In this document: in pieces, positions 53,445 to 61,264 of the stretch | How the letters are laid out: the number at the start of each line of letters is the position of its first letter | Numbering within the stretch: the first letter of the stretch is position 1 | Assembly (NCBI GenBank): GCA_964629475.1 | Contig: CAZVQW010000001.1 | Coordinates: 375,333 to 439,332, forward strand | DNA from: SMWD01 sp964629475 | Lineage (GTDB): Bacteria > Pseudomonadota > Gammaproteobacteria > Steroidobacterales > GCA-2729495 | Length of the DNA: 64,000 nt | Reading direction: 5' to 3' | Notes under the pieces: generated by a model | What the model saw: only the letters and a program-made list of their open reading frames with translations | Told to the model about the DNA's origin: nothing | Database searches by the model: none | Program-made: the position numbers and the translations under genes

Positions 53445-54893
53445 TCAGAATTCTCGCGTCAGGCCGAGTTCCGCCGAGAACTCCTTATAGTTACCAACGC
53501 CGGTCGTGGCCCCGGTGCGGTCATTGTAACGTGCTTCCAGGAATAAGAACGTGCGCTGACCCCACTCATAATCGAAGCCGGCAGTACCCTGCAATAGAGT
53601 GTCATCTTCGAGCGTAATCCCACCTCCTGGCAATGGCGAATCGACGACTATCTCCCGCTGCGTGCTTGTCAGTGACATGCTGAACATTGTCTTGTAGCCG
53701 AGATCCCAGGAGAAGCTTGCCGTCGCACCAAAGGAGTCTTCGTCCGGCACCGGGGTTGTATCGGTTGCTGCCTCGATATTGTCGCGCTGCTCCCAGAACA
53801 AGCCCAGGTAGAAGGTGGTTTTAGGATAGGTCCAATCGACACCCGCGTCACCTCGTTTGCGGATAAAACGACGCGCCGTACCAGGCCGGTTGAGGTCGGA
53901 ATCGGGTGAATCGAAGCCCGTGTCTTCATCGCCGGTCGGCACCTGGTTCAATGCGACTATATCGGCGGTAGAGGGTGTTTCGTTGTACGCCACGCGCATG
54001 TGAAAATTATCACTTTGCTGCCGATTCCATTCAAAAAAGTATGTCGAACCCCAGAAGCGTTCGCCTACCGATAAGGTGAACTCGTTCTTGCCGATCGCAC
54101 GTGAGAAACCCACCTCCCAGCGCGACTCAGACAATGACGAATCGTCCAGATCTCTAAAATCACTGTCGATTCCGATCAAACCGTTTAACTGGAAGGCCTC
54201 GTTCACCTGGTAACCAAGCTGCAGATACAGCGACTGCACTTCAACATCACCGGAGATATCATAATCGAGCTTGCTGAACTCATACATGAGTTCGTAGCCA
54301 ACGTCACCCGGATTGGTCGTCGCGCGACGAATTGCAGCCTGACCGGCAAGGGTCTTCACATCCTGTGCCTCCGCCTTGTCGTAGCTGACCCGGCCCGCCA
54401 TGAAAGACGCATCGAGTTCGGCCTTGCTGAACAACGGTCGCTGCCAGACCGGTCCGATGTTCCATATCGCAGAATCCGACCGGTTTCCCGTAACATTAAT
54501 ATTAGAGTGAGTCAGCCGTTTGGCCGGGTCGACGTTCACCTGGTCAATGGCGCCCGACCCTCTCAGCCACAACTCATCGTTGATCAGGTTAAAGATTCCG
54601 TATGTCGACAGATTGCTAAACACGCCATTCCGGTCAGAATCATCGGCGTAAATCAAAGTCTCCAGCGCGTAATCGAAGTCAAGTTCGAGTCGCTCGGCGT
54701 CGATACTCACACCGATACTGGGTTCGATGCGTGTCACCCATGCATCTTCTTTAAAGCCATCCGGTGCCAATGTCAGGTTATCGGTATAGATCTGTGCGGC
54801 ATCGACGGCGCCTCGCCATTCGACGGCTATGCTCACGGAGGGCGCTCCGACAGCCAGGAACAAAAACAGGATGCCAATACCGTGCGATCTCAT
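53445..54893 (-). CDS. PEP-CTERM-locus outer-membrane beta-barrel protein
   Basis: From the ATG at 54893 the protein has 482 residues with a signal peptide (MRSHGIGILFLFLAVGAPSVSIA). Longer in-frame starts overlap the upstream kinase gene and would bury the signal. The mature part alternates hydrophobic and polar residues in beta-strand fashion, with many aromatic residues at strand ends (EWRGAVDAAQIYTDNLTLAP, LELDFDYALETLIYADD), and ends LGLTREF with a terminal Phe, typical of outer-membrane barrels. It fits the uncharacterised outer-membrane protein of PEP-CTERM EPS loci and probably works with the Wza-like exporter. Confidence 0.87.
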   Translation of the reverse strand: MRSHGIGILFLFLAVGAPSVSIAVEWRGAVDAAQIYTDNLTLAPDGFKEDAWVTRIEPSIGVSIDAERLELDFDYALETLIYADDSDRNGVFSNLSTYGIFNLINDELWLRGSGAIDQVNVDPAKRLTHSNINVTGNRSDSAIWNIGPVWQRPLFSKAELDASFMAGRVSYDKAEAQDVKTLAGQAAIRRATTNPGDVGYELMYEFSKLDYDISGDVEVQSLYLQLGYQVNEAFQLNGLIGIDSDFRDLDDSSLSESRWEVGFSRAIGKNEFTLSVGERFWGSTYFFEWNRQQSDNFHMRVAYNETPSTADIVALNQVPTGDEDTGFDSPDSDLNRPGTARRFIRKRGDAGVDWTYPKTTFYLGLFWEQRDNIEAATDTTPVPDEDSFGATASFSWDLGYKTMFSMSLTSTQREIVVDSPLPGGGITLEDDTLLQGTAGFDYEWGQRTFLFLEARYNDRTGATTGVGNYKEFSAELGLTREF

Positions 54894-54912
54894 TATTGAT
54901 TCAAGCACCAGA

Positions 54913-55794
54913 TCAAGCCTCATCTGTGACGGGCGGCGAGTCATCGGCCTCGCGCATACCAACCTCTGAATAATAAGGATAGTAGGCATCGTCCAGAGCC
55001 TCTTTGACCTCGGCCGCCTGATTCAGCACGAAACTCACCGATGACTGTGAAGACTCGAACATTTTCAGAACACTACTGATCTGATTTGCTGTCGTACGCC
55101 CGGCGCCTACCACAACCAGGGAGTGATCCGCCTTTTCGACCAGCGCCCTGCCCTCGCTCGTTTCCCGGAGTGGCGGCACATCAAGCAAAACCACAAGATC
55201 CGGATCATGCAGCGAGTCGAGCAATTCAGACATTCTCCGGCTCGCGAACAACTCGGTCGAATCCGGCCGCAGCTTTCCAGCCGGAAGAATCTGCAGTGCC
55301 GGCATGTCCGTCGGTACGATGGCGTCCTTGATACTCAGTGTTCGGTCACTTAGTACTTCCTGAAGACCGATCTGTTCACCCAGGCCCAACACCTGTGTCA
55401 ACGTTTGACGGAACGGATCGGCATCAATCAACAGGACATGCGTCATTTGCTCGAATGCCATGCTGACTGCCAGATTGTAGGCAACGAATGACTTACCTAC
55501 CTGAGGTGAATGACTCGTGATCATGACAAGCTTGCCCGAATCAGCACTTTTTGGCGTCATTCCGAATACGCGCGCCAGGATCGGCCTTTTTAGAAAACGA
55601 AAGTCTTTGGCCAGTTGCGGGTGTGCATCGAGGGTAATCATGCCTTGCTCGGCAGCCCGTCTGGTATCCACAATCAGCGGTATTGACTCTTCTGCCGGCC
55701 GGTCAACTTGATCCGACGGCAGGGCATCTCCCGGTTGCTTTCGCTTCTCGCGACCAGAACGAGCGCTGCGGACCGCTTTTTCGATAATGCTCAT
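54913..55794 (-). CDS. XrtA-associated tyrosine autokinase (CpsD/Wzc-C type)
   Basis: From the ATG at 55794 the protein has 293 residues and opens MSIIEKAVRSARSGREKRK. It is a bacterial tyrosine kinase separate from its Wzz-like partner. Walker A is LVMITSHSPQVGKSFVAYNLAVSMAF, Walker A' LLIDADPFRQ, and the B motif LVVLLDVPPLRETSEG. A tyrosine cluster near the C-terminus (DDAYYPYYSEVG) is the likely autophosphorylation site. It controls chain length and export by cycling phosphorylation with the chain-length protein, whose stop overlaps its start by 4 bases. Confidence 0.92.
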   Translation of the reverse strand: MSIIEKAVRSARSGREKRKQPGDALPSDQVDRPAEESIPLIVDTRRAAEQGMITLDAHPQLAKDFRFLKRPILARVFGMTPKSADSGKLVMITSHSPQVGKSFVAYNLAVSMAFEQMTHVLLIDADPFRQTLTQVLGLGEQIGLQEVLSDRTLSIKDAIVPTDMPALQILPAGKLRPDSTELFASRRMSELLDSLHDPDLVVLLDVPPLRETSEGRALVEKADHSLVVVGAGRTTANQISSVLKMFESSQSSVSFVLNQAAEVKEALDDAYYPYYSEVGMREADDSPPVTDEA

Positions 55795-57419
55795 AGCCCC
55801 GGAATAATCCCTGGAAGATTGGCGCCGAACACCTGACCATGCGTTCGCCCCAGCACTACCATCAGGCCAAACACAATAATTAACCCGGTGAAACACACTG
55901 ATAACCATACCCAACGAATTTTTTCGGCGGACACTTCGGCTGGCGAACGTATGTTACGAATGGACCCAAGTACCGGGATACCAAAACGACGCTCCAGGTC
56001 ATTCGCAGTATAGAAAACAGGATTCGAAATATTCAGCAGTACCGACAATCCAACGCCCCCGATAATACCGAACAGTAATACGACTGTAGCGATCAGGCCG
56101 CGGTTCGGGCCATCAGCAGACCTTGGAATGGTCGGCGGGTTGATGGTGCGAAACTGGATTTCGTACTTGCTCTTCCCGGCATCTTCCGAGAGCTTTGCCG
56201 CCTCGAGGCGCTGCAGGAATTGCTCATACTGACCGTTGACGACGGCATAGTCACGATTCAACCGGGTCAATTCGGCTTCTACCTGTGGAATCGTATCAAC
56301 CTTCTCGCGCAGGTCCGTCACGGCTCGTGATTGCTCACGCCGCTGGGCTCGCAGTTCAACCAGCTCCACTTCGATACCGCTAAGTTGTATCTGCATCTTC
56401 TGATAGACCGGATTCTGCTCGACGGCAGAGTAATCGCGGCGCACACCCGGCATCTTTTCAGCGATGAGGACGGCTTTCTCCTCTTCGAGATCCGCAATAA
56501 TGCTATTGATCTGAACGATATCCGGGTGATTATCCGTAAATCGCAAACGCAACTCGGTCAACTGATCCTTGAATTGCTCAATCTGCCGATCGATATTCGG
56601 CACGCTGACATCCAATGGGTCTTCGGTTGTAACCATACCGAACACAGGCTCCTCGCCTTCGAGCTGGCGTAATATTTCATCGCGCCGACTGGTCGCAATC
56701 TTGATCTTCGATTCCAGCGATCCGAGATACTGGATTTCACCTTCGAGACGACTGTAGTAATCACCACCATCACCCGGCATCAAACCGACATTTTGCCGTT
56801 TAAAATCCGCCAACTTTGTCTCTGCTGCATTTAATCGTTCCTCATACTCCTCAATCTTCCCCTCGAGAAATAATTGGGCGCTGGCCGACTCGACGCGGTT
56901 TGCCCCGGCGGAACCTTCGATATAGGTGTCGGATAATGCCGACACAATCCTGTAGGTTGTCTGTGGATCTCGGTGGGTGTAACTGATCTCAAGCACGTTG
57001 CCTCGATCAATCGTCACCTCGATGCTCGCAGCCATCCGGTTGACAAGCCCGTCCATGCCGGCCTGATCCGTGGCGCGCTCCTGCAGATCCAGCCCGGTCT
57101 GCTGGGCAATTTTTTCCAGGCTGGGCTTGCTCACGATCGAACTCATCATCAGGCGCACTTCGCTCATGACATCGGACTCGACAGCCAGCCCTTTTAGCAG
57201 TGGCCGCAACGTATTCGCCGTATCGACATACAGACGCGTCGATGATTTGTACACATCCGGCAGCGAGAAGGTCATGATCCAACCCAGGATACACAGGGCC
57301 CATGCCAGGCCCAGTGCATGCCAACCATAGCGCATGCAGCCGAGATACATTCCACGAATATATTCGCCGAGCTCGCTGATACTCCCCGGGCCCTGTGACT
57401 TTTGCAGAACTGCCACCAT
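55791..57419 (-). CDS. XrtA-system polysaccharide chain-length determinant (Wzz-like)
   Basis: This 542-residue inner-membrane co-polymerase has an N-terminal helix (GWHALGLAWALCILGWIMTFSLPDVYKSSTRLYV, about 32-65), a long periplasmic coiled-coil region (roughly 180-420, with EYEERLNAAETKLADFKRQN), and C-terminal helices (GLIATVVLLFGIIGGVGLSVLL and WLSVCFTGLIIVFGLMVVLG). PTIPRSADGPNR before the last pair is the usual proline-rich motif. It sets polymer length with the kinase encoded next, whose ATG overlaps its stop. It starts 9 bases after the Wza-like gene ends. Confidence 0.92.
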   Translation of the reverse strand: MVAVLQKSQGPGSISELGEYIRGMYLGCMRYGWHALGLAWALCILGWIMTFSLPDVYKSSTRLYVDTANTLRPLLKGLAVESDVMSEVRLMMSSIVSKPSLEKIAQQTGLDLQERATDQAGMDGLVNRMAASIEVTIDRGNVLEISYTHRDPQTTYRIVSALSDTYIEGSAGANRVESASAQLFLEGKIEEYEERLNAAETKLADFKRQNVGLMPGDGGDYYSRLEGEIQYLGSLESKIKIATSRRDEILRQLEGEEPVFGMVTTEDPLDVSVPNIDRQIEQFKDQLTELRLRFTDNHPDIVQINSIIADLEEEKAVLIAEKMPGVRRDYSAVEQNPVYQKMQIQLSGIEVELVELRAQRREQSRAVTDLREKVDTIPQVEAELTRLNRDYAVVNGQYEQFLQRLEAAKLSEDAGKSKYEIQFRTINPPTIPRSADGPNRGLIATVVLLFGIIGGVGLSVLLNISNPVFYTANDLERRFGIPVLGSIRNIRSPAEVSAEKIRWVWLSVCFTGLIIVFGLMVVLGRTHGQVFGANLPGIIPGL

Positions 57420-57428
57420 ATTCAGTTA

Positions 57429-58052
57429 CTAGAGTCGGGATTCCGGAATAATCAGAACATCACCCGGCATCATCTTCACGTTGGCTGAAATCTTGCCTTT
57501 CTCGATCAGGTCATTGATGCGCACTTCGATCTCGCGCGAACTACCGCCGTAGCGTCGAATAATCTTGGCACGATTTCCCGCTGCTCCATCAGCCAGACCG
57601 CCCACTTCGATGATCACGTCCAACAGCGTCATATCCTGACGATACGACAACGCCCGGGGTTGCGAGGCTTTGCCGACAACGCGAATCTGATTAGAGAATG
57701 TTCCGACGAATTGTTCGATGATGATATTCACCTTCGGCGACTTGATGATTTCCGCCAACTCGGTTTCCATATCTCGAGCCAGCTGCGACGGTGACTTGCC
57801 AACCGCCTGCATGTCTTCGACCAGCGGCGTAGAAATCTTGCCGTCCGGACGTACCGGAATGGTCACAGACAAGTCTGGATTGCGCCAGACGAATATCTGC
57901 AGCACATCACCGGGGCCGATCATATATTCCACCGACTCCATCTGAGATGTATCGGCAATATCTTTGGATGTTCCGGATGTGCCACCGCAAGCCGACAACA
58001 GCATCACGACCAATAACGCCACGATATTGGCACCTCTGAACCTCCTAAGCAT
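57429..58052 (-). CDS. XrtA/PEP-CTERM exopolysaccharide export lipoprotein (Wza-like)
   Basis: From the ATG at 58052 the protein has 207 residues with a lipoprotein signal peptide ending in the lipobox LLSAC. An open frame 28 codons longer would hide the signal. YMIGPGDVLQIFVWRNPDLSVTIPVRPDGKISTPLVEDMQAVGKSP is the polysaccharide export (PES) domain. SNQIRVVGKASQPRALSYRQDMTLLDVIIEVGGLADGAAGNRAKIIRR is the SLBB domain, and MPGDVLIIPESRL closes it. It is shorter than E. coli Wza and forms part of the outer-membrane exit. It opens the 12-gene operon, and its 527-base leader has no other recognised gene. Confidence 0.93.
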   Translation of the reverse strand: MLRRFRGANIVALLVVMLLSACGGTSGTSKDIADTSQMESVEYMIGPGDVLQIFVWRNPDLSVTIPVRPDGKISTPLVEDMQAVGKSPSQLARDMETELAEIIKSPKVNIIIEQFVGTFSNQIRVVGKASQPRALSYRQDMTLLDVIIEVGGLADGAAGNRAKIIRRYGGSSREIEVRINDLIEKGKISANVKMMPGDVLIIPESRL

Positions 58053-58579
58053 GGTTACTCTCCTCTTAAGAATTACCTGACTACTACCACTGTCATACAG
58101 ACCATCCGGCAGCCACTCCACCAGAGACATTTTCATGATGCAGGCAACTTGTACCCGGTCGGTGCTGATGTGACCAGGCTCGAAATTCTCTGCAAAGAGG
58201 CAACGGCTGAATCCTGTTTCCGCCCCGGCTTAAATGGCAGCGCAGGTTTCGTATTATTTCCTGCAATATTTGCCACACTTGGATATCCGTTACAACGACA
58301 CGTTTCGCAATCACGCATGTTCCGAAACGATTATGTAAGAAGAAGCGTTCATTCGGCCGTATCCGTGATGATTCCCGAAAATCATGCAACACCCCGGCTC
58401 ACCAATACAAGCTCTGCCGGTGCCACCACCACTGCCATCGTAACGCCCTGCGGGCCGGATGCCAATTCATAAACTCAAAATCAGACGCGGTCCGTGGTGG
58501 AATTCGACGCCAACTCAGTATACTAGCGTGACAGGTCACCTCGCAGCGTGCGGCACGCAACAAAATTGACCTCAAAATT
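58053..58579. other. long divergent leader before the EPS export operon
   Basis: This 527-base gap separates the Wza-like gene (minus) from the methyltransferase (plus). Two minus-strand GG-N10-GC sites with TGGCA-like -24 boxes lie at 58410-58425 and 58450-58464. One short minus-strand frame (58133-58318, 61 codons, with three Cys in its first nine residues) has some coding character but no clear ribosome site. No known riboswitch was recognised. Confidence 0.4.
58410..58425 (-). promoter_or_regulatory. possible sigma-54 promoter of the EPS operon
   Basis: TGGCACCGGCAGAGCT on the minus strand has a perfect TGGCAC -24 box and GC at the -12 spacing, though GAGC replaces TTGC. A similar but weaker site (TGGCATCCGGCCCGC) lies 40 bases upstream. 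Either would leave a leader of about 350 bases before the Wza-like gene. Confidence 0.28.
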
Positions 58580-59428
58580 ATGCCTGCGGAACGCGAAATG
58601 ACTCAATCAACCGACATGCCACAGACGAACACCGAAATTGAGCGAGGATCAACGATTGCCGATCCGTTCGTCGATTACTACAAGCAACAGAGCCTGTCGG
58701 CCGCGACCATCGAGCGGTTCAAATCGATCATGGCTCTCGTGCAACGCACACGCAGGAATGCAGACCTCGGCATCGAGCGCTTGTCCATAGGAGACGTCGG
58801 CTGCAACGCCGGAACCCAATCCATGATGTGGGCAGAAGCCGGACATACCGTGCGCGGTCTGGATATCAACGAGGGGCTGCTCGAGGTTGCTCGACAGCGC
58901 AGCAAAGAACGTCATCTCGATATTGATTTCACGCTCGGCTCGGCAGCGAACTTGCCATGGGAAACTGCATCGCTCGATGTCTGCCTGCTACCGGAACTGC
59001 TCGAGCATGTTGCCGACTGGGAGCCCTGTCTCGAGGAAGCTTGCCGGGTATTGCGCACGGGTGGTGTGCTTTATCTCAGTACGACAAATCGCCTGTGTCC
59101 GAAACAGATGGAATTCGAATTACCCTTGTATAGCTGGTATCCGGGCCCGCTAAAACGCTATTGCGAAAAACTGTCGGTAACGACTCATCCGGAATGGGTC
59201 AATCATGCGAAGTTCCCCGCGGTAAACTGGTTCACGCCTTACCAGCTCAAGGACTACCTCAGGCGTCGCGGATTCAATGCATTCGATCGATTCGATGTCA
59301 TGGACCTGAGCGACAAAGGCCGTCTCGCCCGGCAACTCGTCGCGGCCATTCGTTATTTACCGCCACTGCGATTCTTCGCACATATAGCAACTTCCTATAC
59401 AGTAGTGGTCGGCATACGCCGCACCTGA
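58580..59428 (+). CDS. class I SAM-dependent methyltransferase
   Basis: This 282-residue protein has a UbiG/Methyltransf_11-like SAM domain. Motif I is LSIGDVGCNAGTQSMMWAEAGHTVRGLDINEGLLEVARQR near residue 72, then FTLGSAANLPWETASLDVCLLPELLEHVADWEPCLEEACRVLRTGGVLYLSTTN. The C-terminal portion (PLYSWYPGPLKRYCEKL, then FTPYQLKDYLRRRGFNAFDRFDVMD) resembles methyltransferases of polysaccharide loci. The start may be the ATG at 58598. A glycosyltransferase begins 26 bases downstream, so the two form an operon. Substrate unknown, perhaps the growing glycan. Confidence 0.87.
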   Translation: MPAEREMTQSTDMPQTNTEIERGSTIADPFVDYYKQQSLSAATIERFKSIMALVQRTRRNADLGIERLSIGDVGCNAGTQSMMWAEAGHTVRGLDINEGLLEVARQRSKERHLDIDFTLGSAANLPWETASLDVCLLPELLEHVADWEPCLEEACRVLRTGGVLYLSTTNRLCPKQMEFELPLYSWYPGPLKRYCEKLSVTTHPEWVNHAKFPAVNWFTPYQLKDYLRRRGFNAFDRFDVMDLSDKGRLARQLVAAIRYLPPLRFFAHIATSYTVVVGIRRT

Positions 59429-59454
59429 ACCTGAACACACGACTGCCCGCCACG

Positions 59455-60672
59455 ATGCGCATTCTGCATATTCTCGATCACTCGATTCCGCTCCACAGCG
59501 GCTATTCGTTTAGAACGCGCGAAATTATCAGGCACCAACGCGCCCGGGGCTGGGAAACGGCACATGTCACGAGCACGAAACACACGGCGGAAAGTGACGC
59601 AGAGGAAACGGTGGATGGTTTGCATTTTTACCGTACTCTACCCGGCCACGGCCTCTTCGACGCGCTACCGATTGTCGATCAGCTAGCTGTCGTCAGGTCG
59701 CTCGCACGCCGCCTGGCGATGATTGTCGATGAGATCAAACCCGATATCCTGCATGCTCATTCACCCTGTCTGAACGGGCTGGCGGCTCTTCGAGTAGCTC
59801 GTCGCCGACATCTGCCGCTGGTTTACGAACTCCGCGCGTTATGGGAAGACGGCGCTGTCGACCACGGCACCACTACGCCGAACAGCCTGCGCTACCGAAT
59901 GTCCCGCGCCCTGGAGACCTATGTATTGAAACGCGCCGACGCGATCACGACCATTTGCAACGGCTTGCAAAAGGAAATCACAGGGCGCGGAATCAACGCG
60001 GACAAGGTGACGGTGATTCCGAATGCCGTCGACGTACACCGCTTCACTGTACATGAATCCCGGGATCCGCAACTCAACGAGGAACTTGACCTGACAGACA
60101 AACCTGTACTTGGATTCATTGGTTCATTTTACCGATACGAGGGATTGTCCACCCTGCTGGACTCGGTACCGCAAATTGTTCAGGCCAGCCCGGACGTGCG
60201 CATACTATTGGTCGGTGGTGGCATGGAAGCGGAAGCACTGCATCAGCAAGTGAAAACGCTCGGCATTGACCATCAGGTAATTTTCACCGGGCGCGTGCCG
60301 CACGATCAGGTTGACCGCTACTACAGTCTCATCGACATACTGGTTTATCCACGCCTGGCAACGCGGCTGACCGATCTGGTCACGCCACTCAAACCTCTTG
60401 AGGCAATGGCCCAGGGGCGCGCACTCGTGGCATCGGATGTCGGCGGTCATCTCGAACTGATCCGCGACGGCGAAACCGGCCTGCTCTTCGAGGCCAACAA
60501 TCCGGGCGCACTAGCCGAAGCCGTAATTAAACTGTTGCGTGATGACACATTCGCACAACAACTTCGCACCTCGGGCAGGCAATTTGTCGAGGATGCTCGC
60601 AACTGGCCGGCTTCTATCGAGCGCTACGAAGAAGCCTACGCTGCCGCCAGGGTCCGCACGTCCGCTCGATAA
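59455..60672 (+). CDS. exosortase A system-associated glycosyltransferase (GT4)
   Basis: From the ATG at 59455 the protein has 405 residues and opens MRILHILDHSIPLHSGYSFRTREIIRHQRARGWETAHVTSTKH, the pattern of the third glycosyltransferase of exosortase A loci. An open frame continues upstream to 59161 but overlaps the methyltransferase in another frame. Acceptor-side marks are KPDILHAHSPCLNGLAALRVARRRHLPLVYELRALWEDGAVDHG. Donor-side marks are VIPNAVDVHRFT, LGFIGSFYRYEGLSTLLDSVP and LVTPLKPLEAMAQGRALVASDVGGHLELIRDGETGLLF. It is followed by about 590 bases without a gene. Confidence 0.92.
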   Translation: MRILHILDHSIPLHSGYSFRTREIIRHQRARGWETAHVTSTKHTAESDAEETVDGLHFYRTLPGHGLFDALPIVDQLAVVRSLARRLAMIVDEIKPDILHAHSPCLNGLAALRVARRRHLPLVYELRALWEDGAVDHGTTTPNSLRYRMSRALETYVLKRADAITTICNGLQKEITGRGINADKVTVIPNAVDVHRFTVHESRDPQLNEELDLTDKPVLGFIGSFYRYEGLSTLLDSVPQIVQASPDVRILLVGGGMEAEALHQQVKTLGIDHQVIFTGRVPHDQVDRYYSLIDILVYPRLATRLTDLVTPLKPLEAMAQGRALVASDVGGHLELIRDGETGLLFEANNPGALAEAVIKLLRDDTFAQQLRTSGRQFVEDARNWPASIERYEEAYAAARVRTSAR

Positions 60673-61014
60673 AAAAACGATTCCAACAGCGCGAAAATCA
60701 GCCGACTGTTACAGCCTGTCGATCGATCGAGAAATACTAAATCTTTCGTTGGCAGGTAAAACGCCAGATATCTGCGAGTTCTAAACGTTATGGTAATGCC
60801 AACCGCGTTACGAGTTGACCTAATGCGGTGTTCAGGCGGTGATTTTATCGACTTCCGCGAAAAATTTTCTTCCGCCGACATTTCTAATTTATTGACTGCA
60901 TTAAATTATTTATCCGCTTCGTGTTAACAAATGTTTATGTCACACAGGCAAAACACCAACCCGAGAACTGCGTCGCATTTTTGCAAATTTGCCTTCTGCA
61001 TTCTCGCGACCGTT
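60673..61014 (+). other. intergenic region before the c-di-GMP riboswitch
   Basis: This 340-base AT-rich stretch holds the promoter of the riboswitch transcript. One GG-N10-GC site with a TGGCA box (60750-60764) is present but lies 250 bases too far upstream to be convincing. A TTGACT hexamer at 60892 has no good -10 partner. No gene or known RNA was recognised. Confidence 0.4.
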
Positions 61015-61096
61015 GAAAAGGCAAACCCATCGCAAGGTGGGGACGCAAAGCTTCCGGTCTAAAGAAGTCTCTATTAGATAGCGGGGTTGCCAGTTG
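61015..61096 (+). promoter_or_regulatory. class I cyclic-di-GMP riboswitch (GEMM-I)
   Basis: The conserved GEMM-I core is present in order: GGCAAACC at 61020-61027, a hairpin CCCATC-GCAA-GGTGGG (61026-61041) with a GNRA tetraloop, GGGACGCAAAGC at 61040-61051, TCCGGTCTAAAG, and the closing strand TAGCGGGGTTGCC at 61079-61091. It matches the Vibrio Vc2 aptamer block by block. It should bind cyclic-di-GMP and control the downstream giant protein gene 250 bases away. The direction of control is not visible; a terminator-like hairpin lies at 61194-61212. Confidence 0.93.
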
Positions 61097-61193
61097 TTTC
61101 GATGGATCGCACAGCGAATCCACCGCGCGTAAACCTGTCATCTCCATTCTCTGCGAGCGACTCCAATACCCATTAGGGGACATGCCGGAACGC

Positions 61194-61212
61194 CGGGTCA
61201 AGGATCGACCCG
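61194..61212 (+). terminator. possible expression-platform hairpin of the riboswitch
   Basis: CGGGTC (61194-61199) and GACCCG (61207-61212) form a perfect 6-bp GC-rich stem with a 7-base loop, followed by TCATTAGTTTTG. The T-run is broken, so it is a weak intrinsic terminator or an antiterminator partner. It lies between the aptamer and the start codon. Confidence 0.4.
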
Positions 61213-61264
61213 TCATTAGTTTTGCGTCACGGCTGTTTTCCTAACTGACAAGGTATTTGGTGAT

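Noticed and set aside
58261..58278. TGGCAAATATTGCAG on the minus strand as a sigma-54 site
   Set aside because: GG and GC are 8 bases apart rather than 10, which is not tolerated.
58149..58472. A 107-codon plus-strand frame in the EPS leader
   Set aside because: It starts with TTG, has no ribosome site and no recognisable features.
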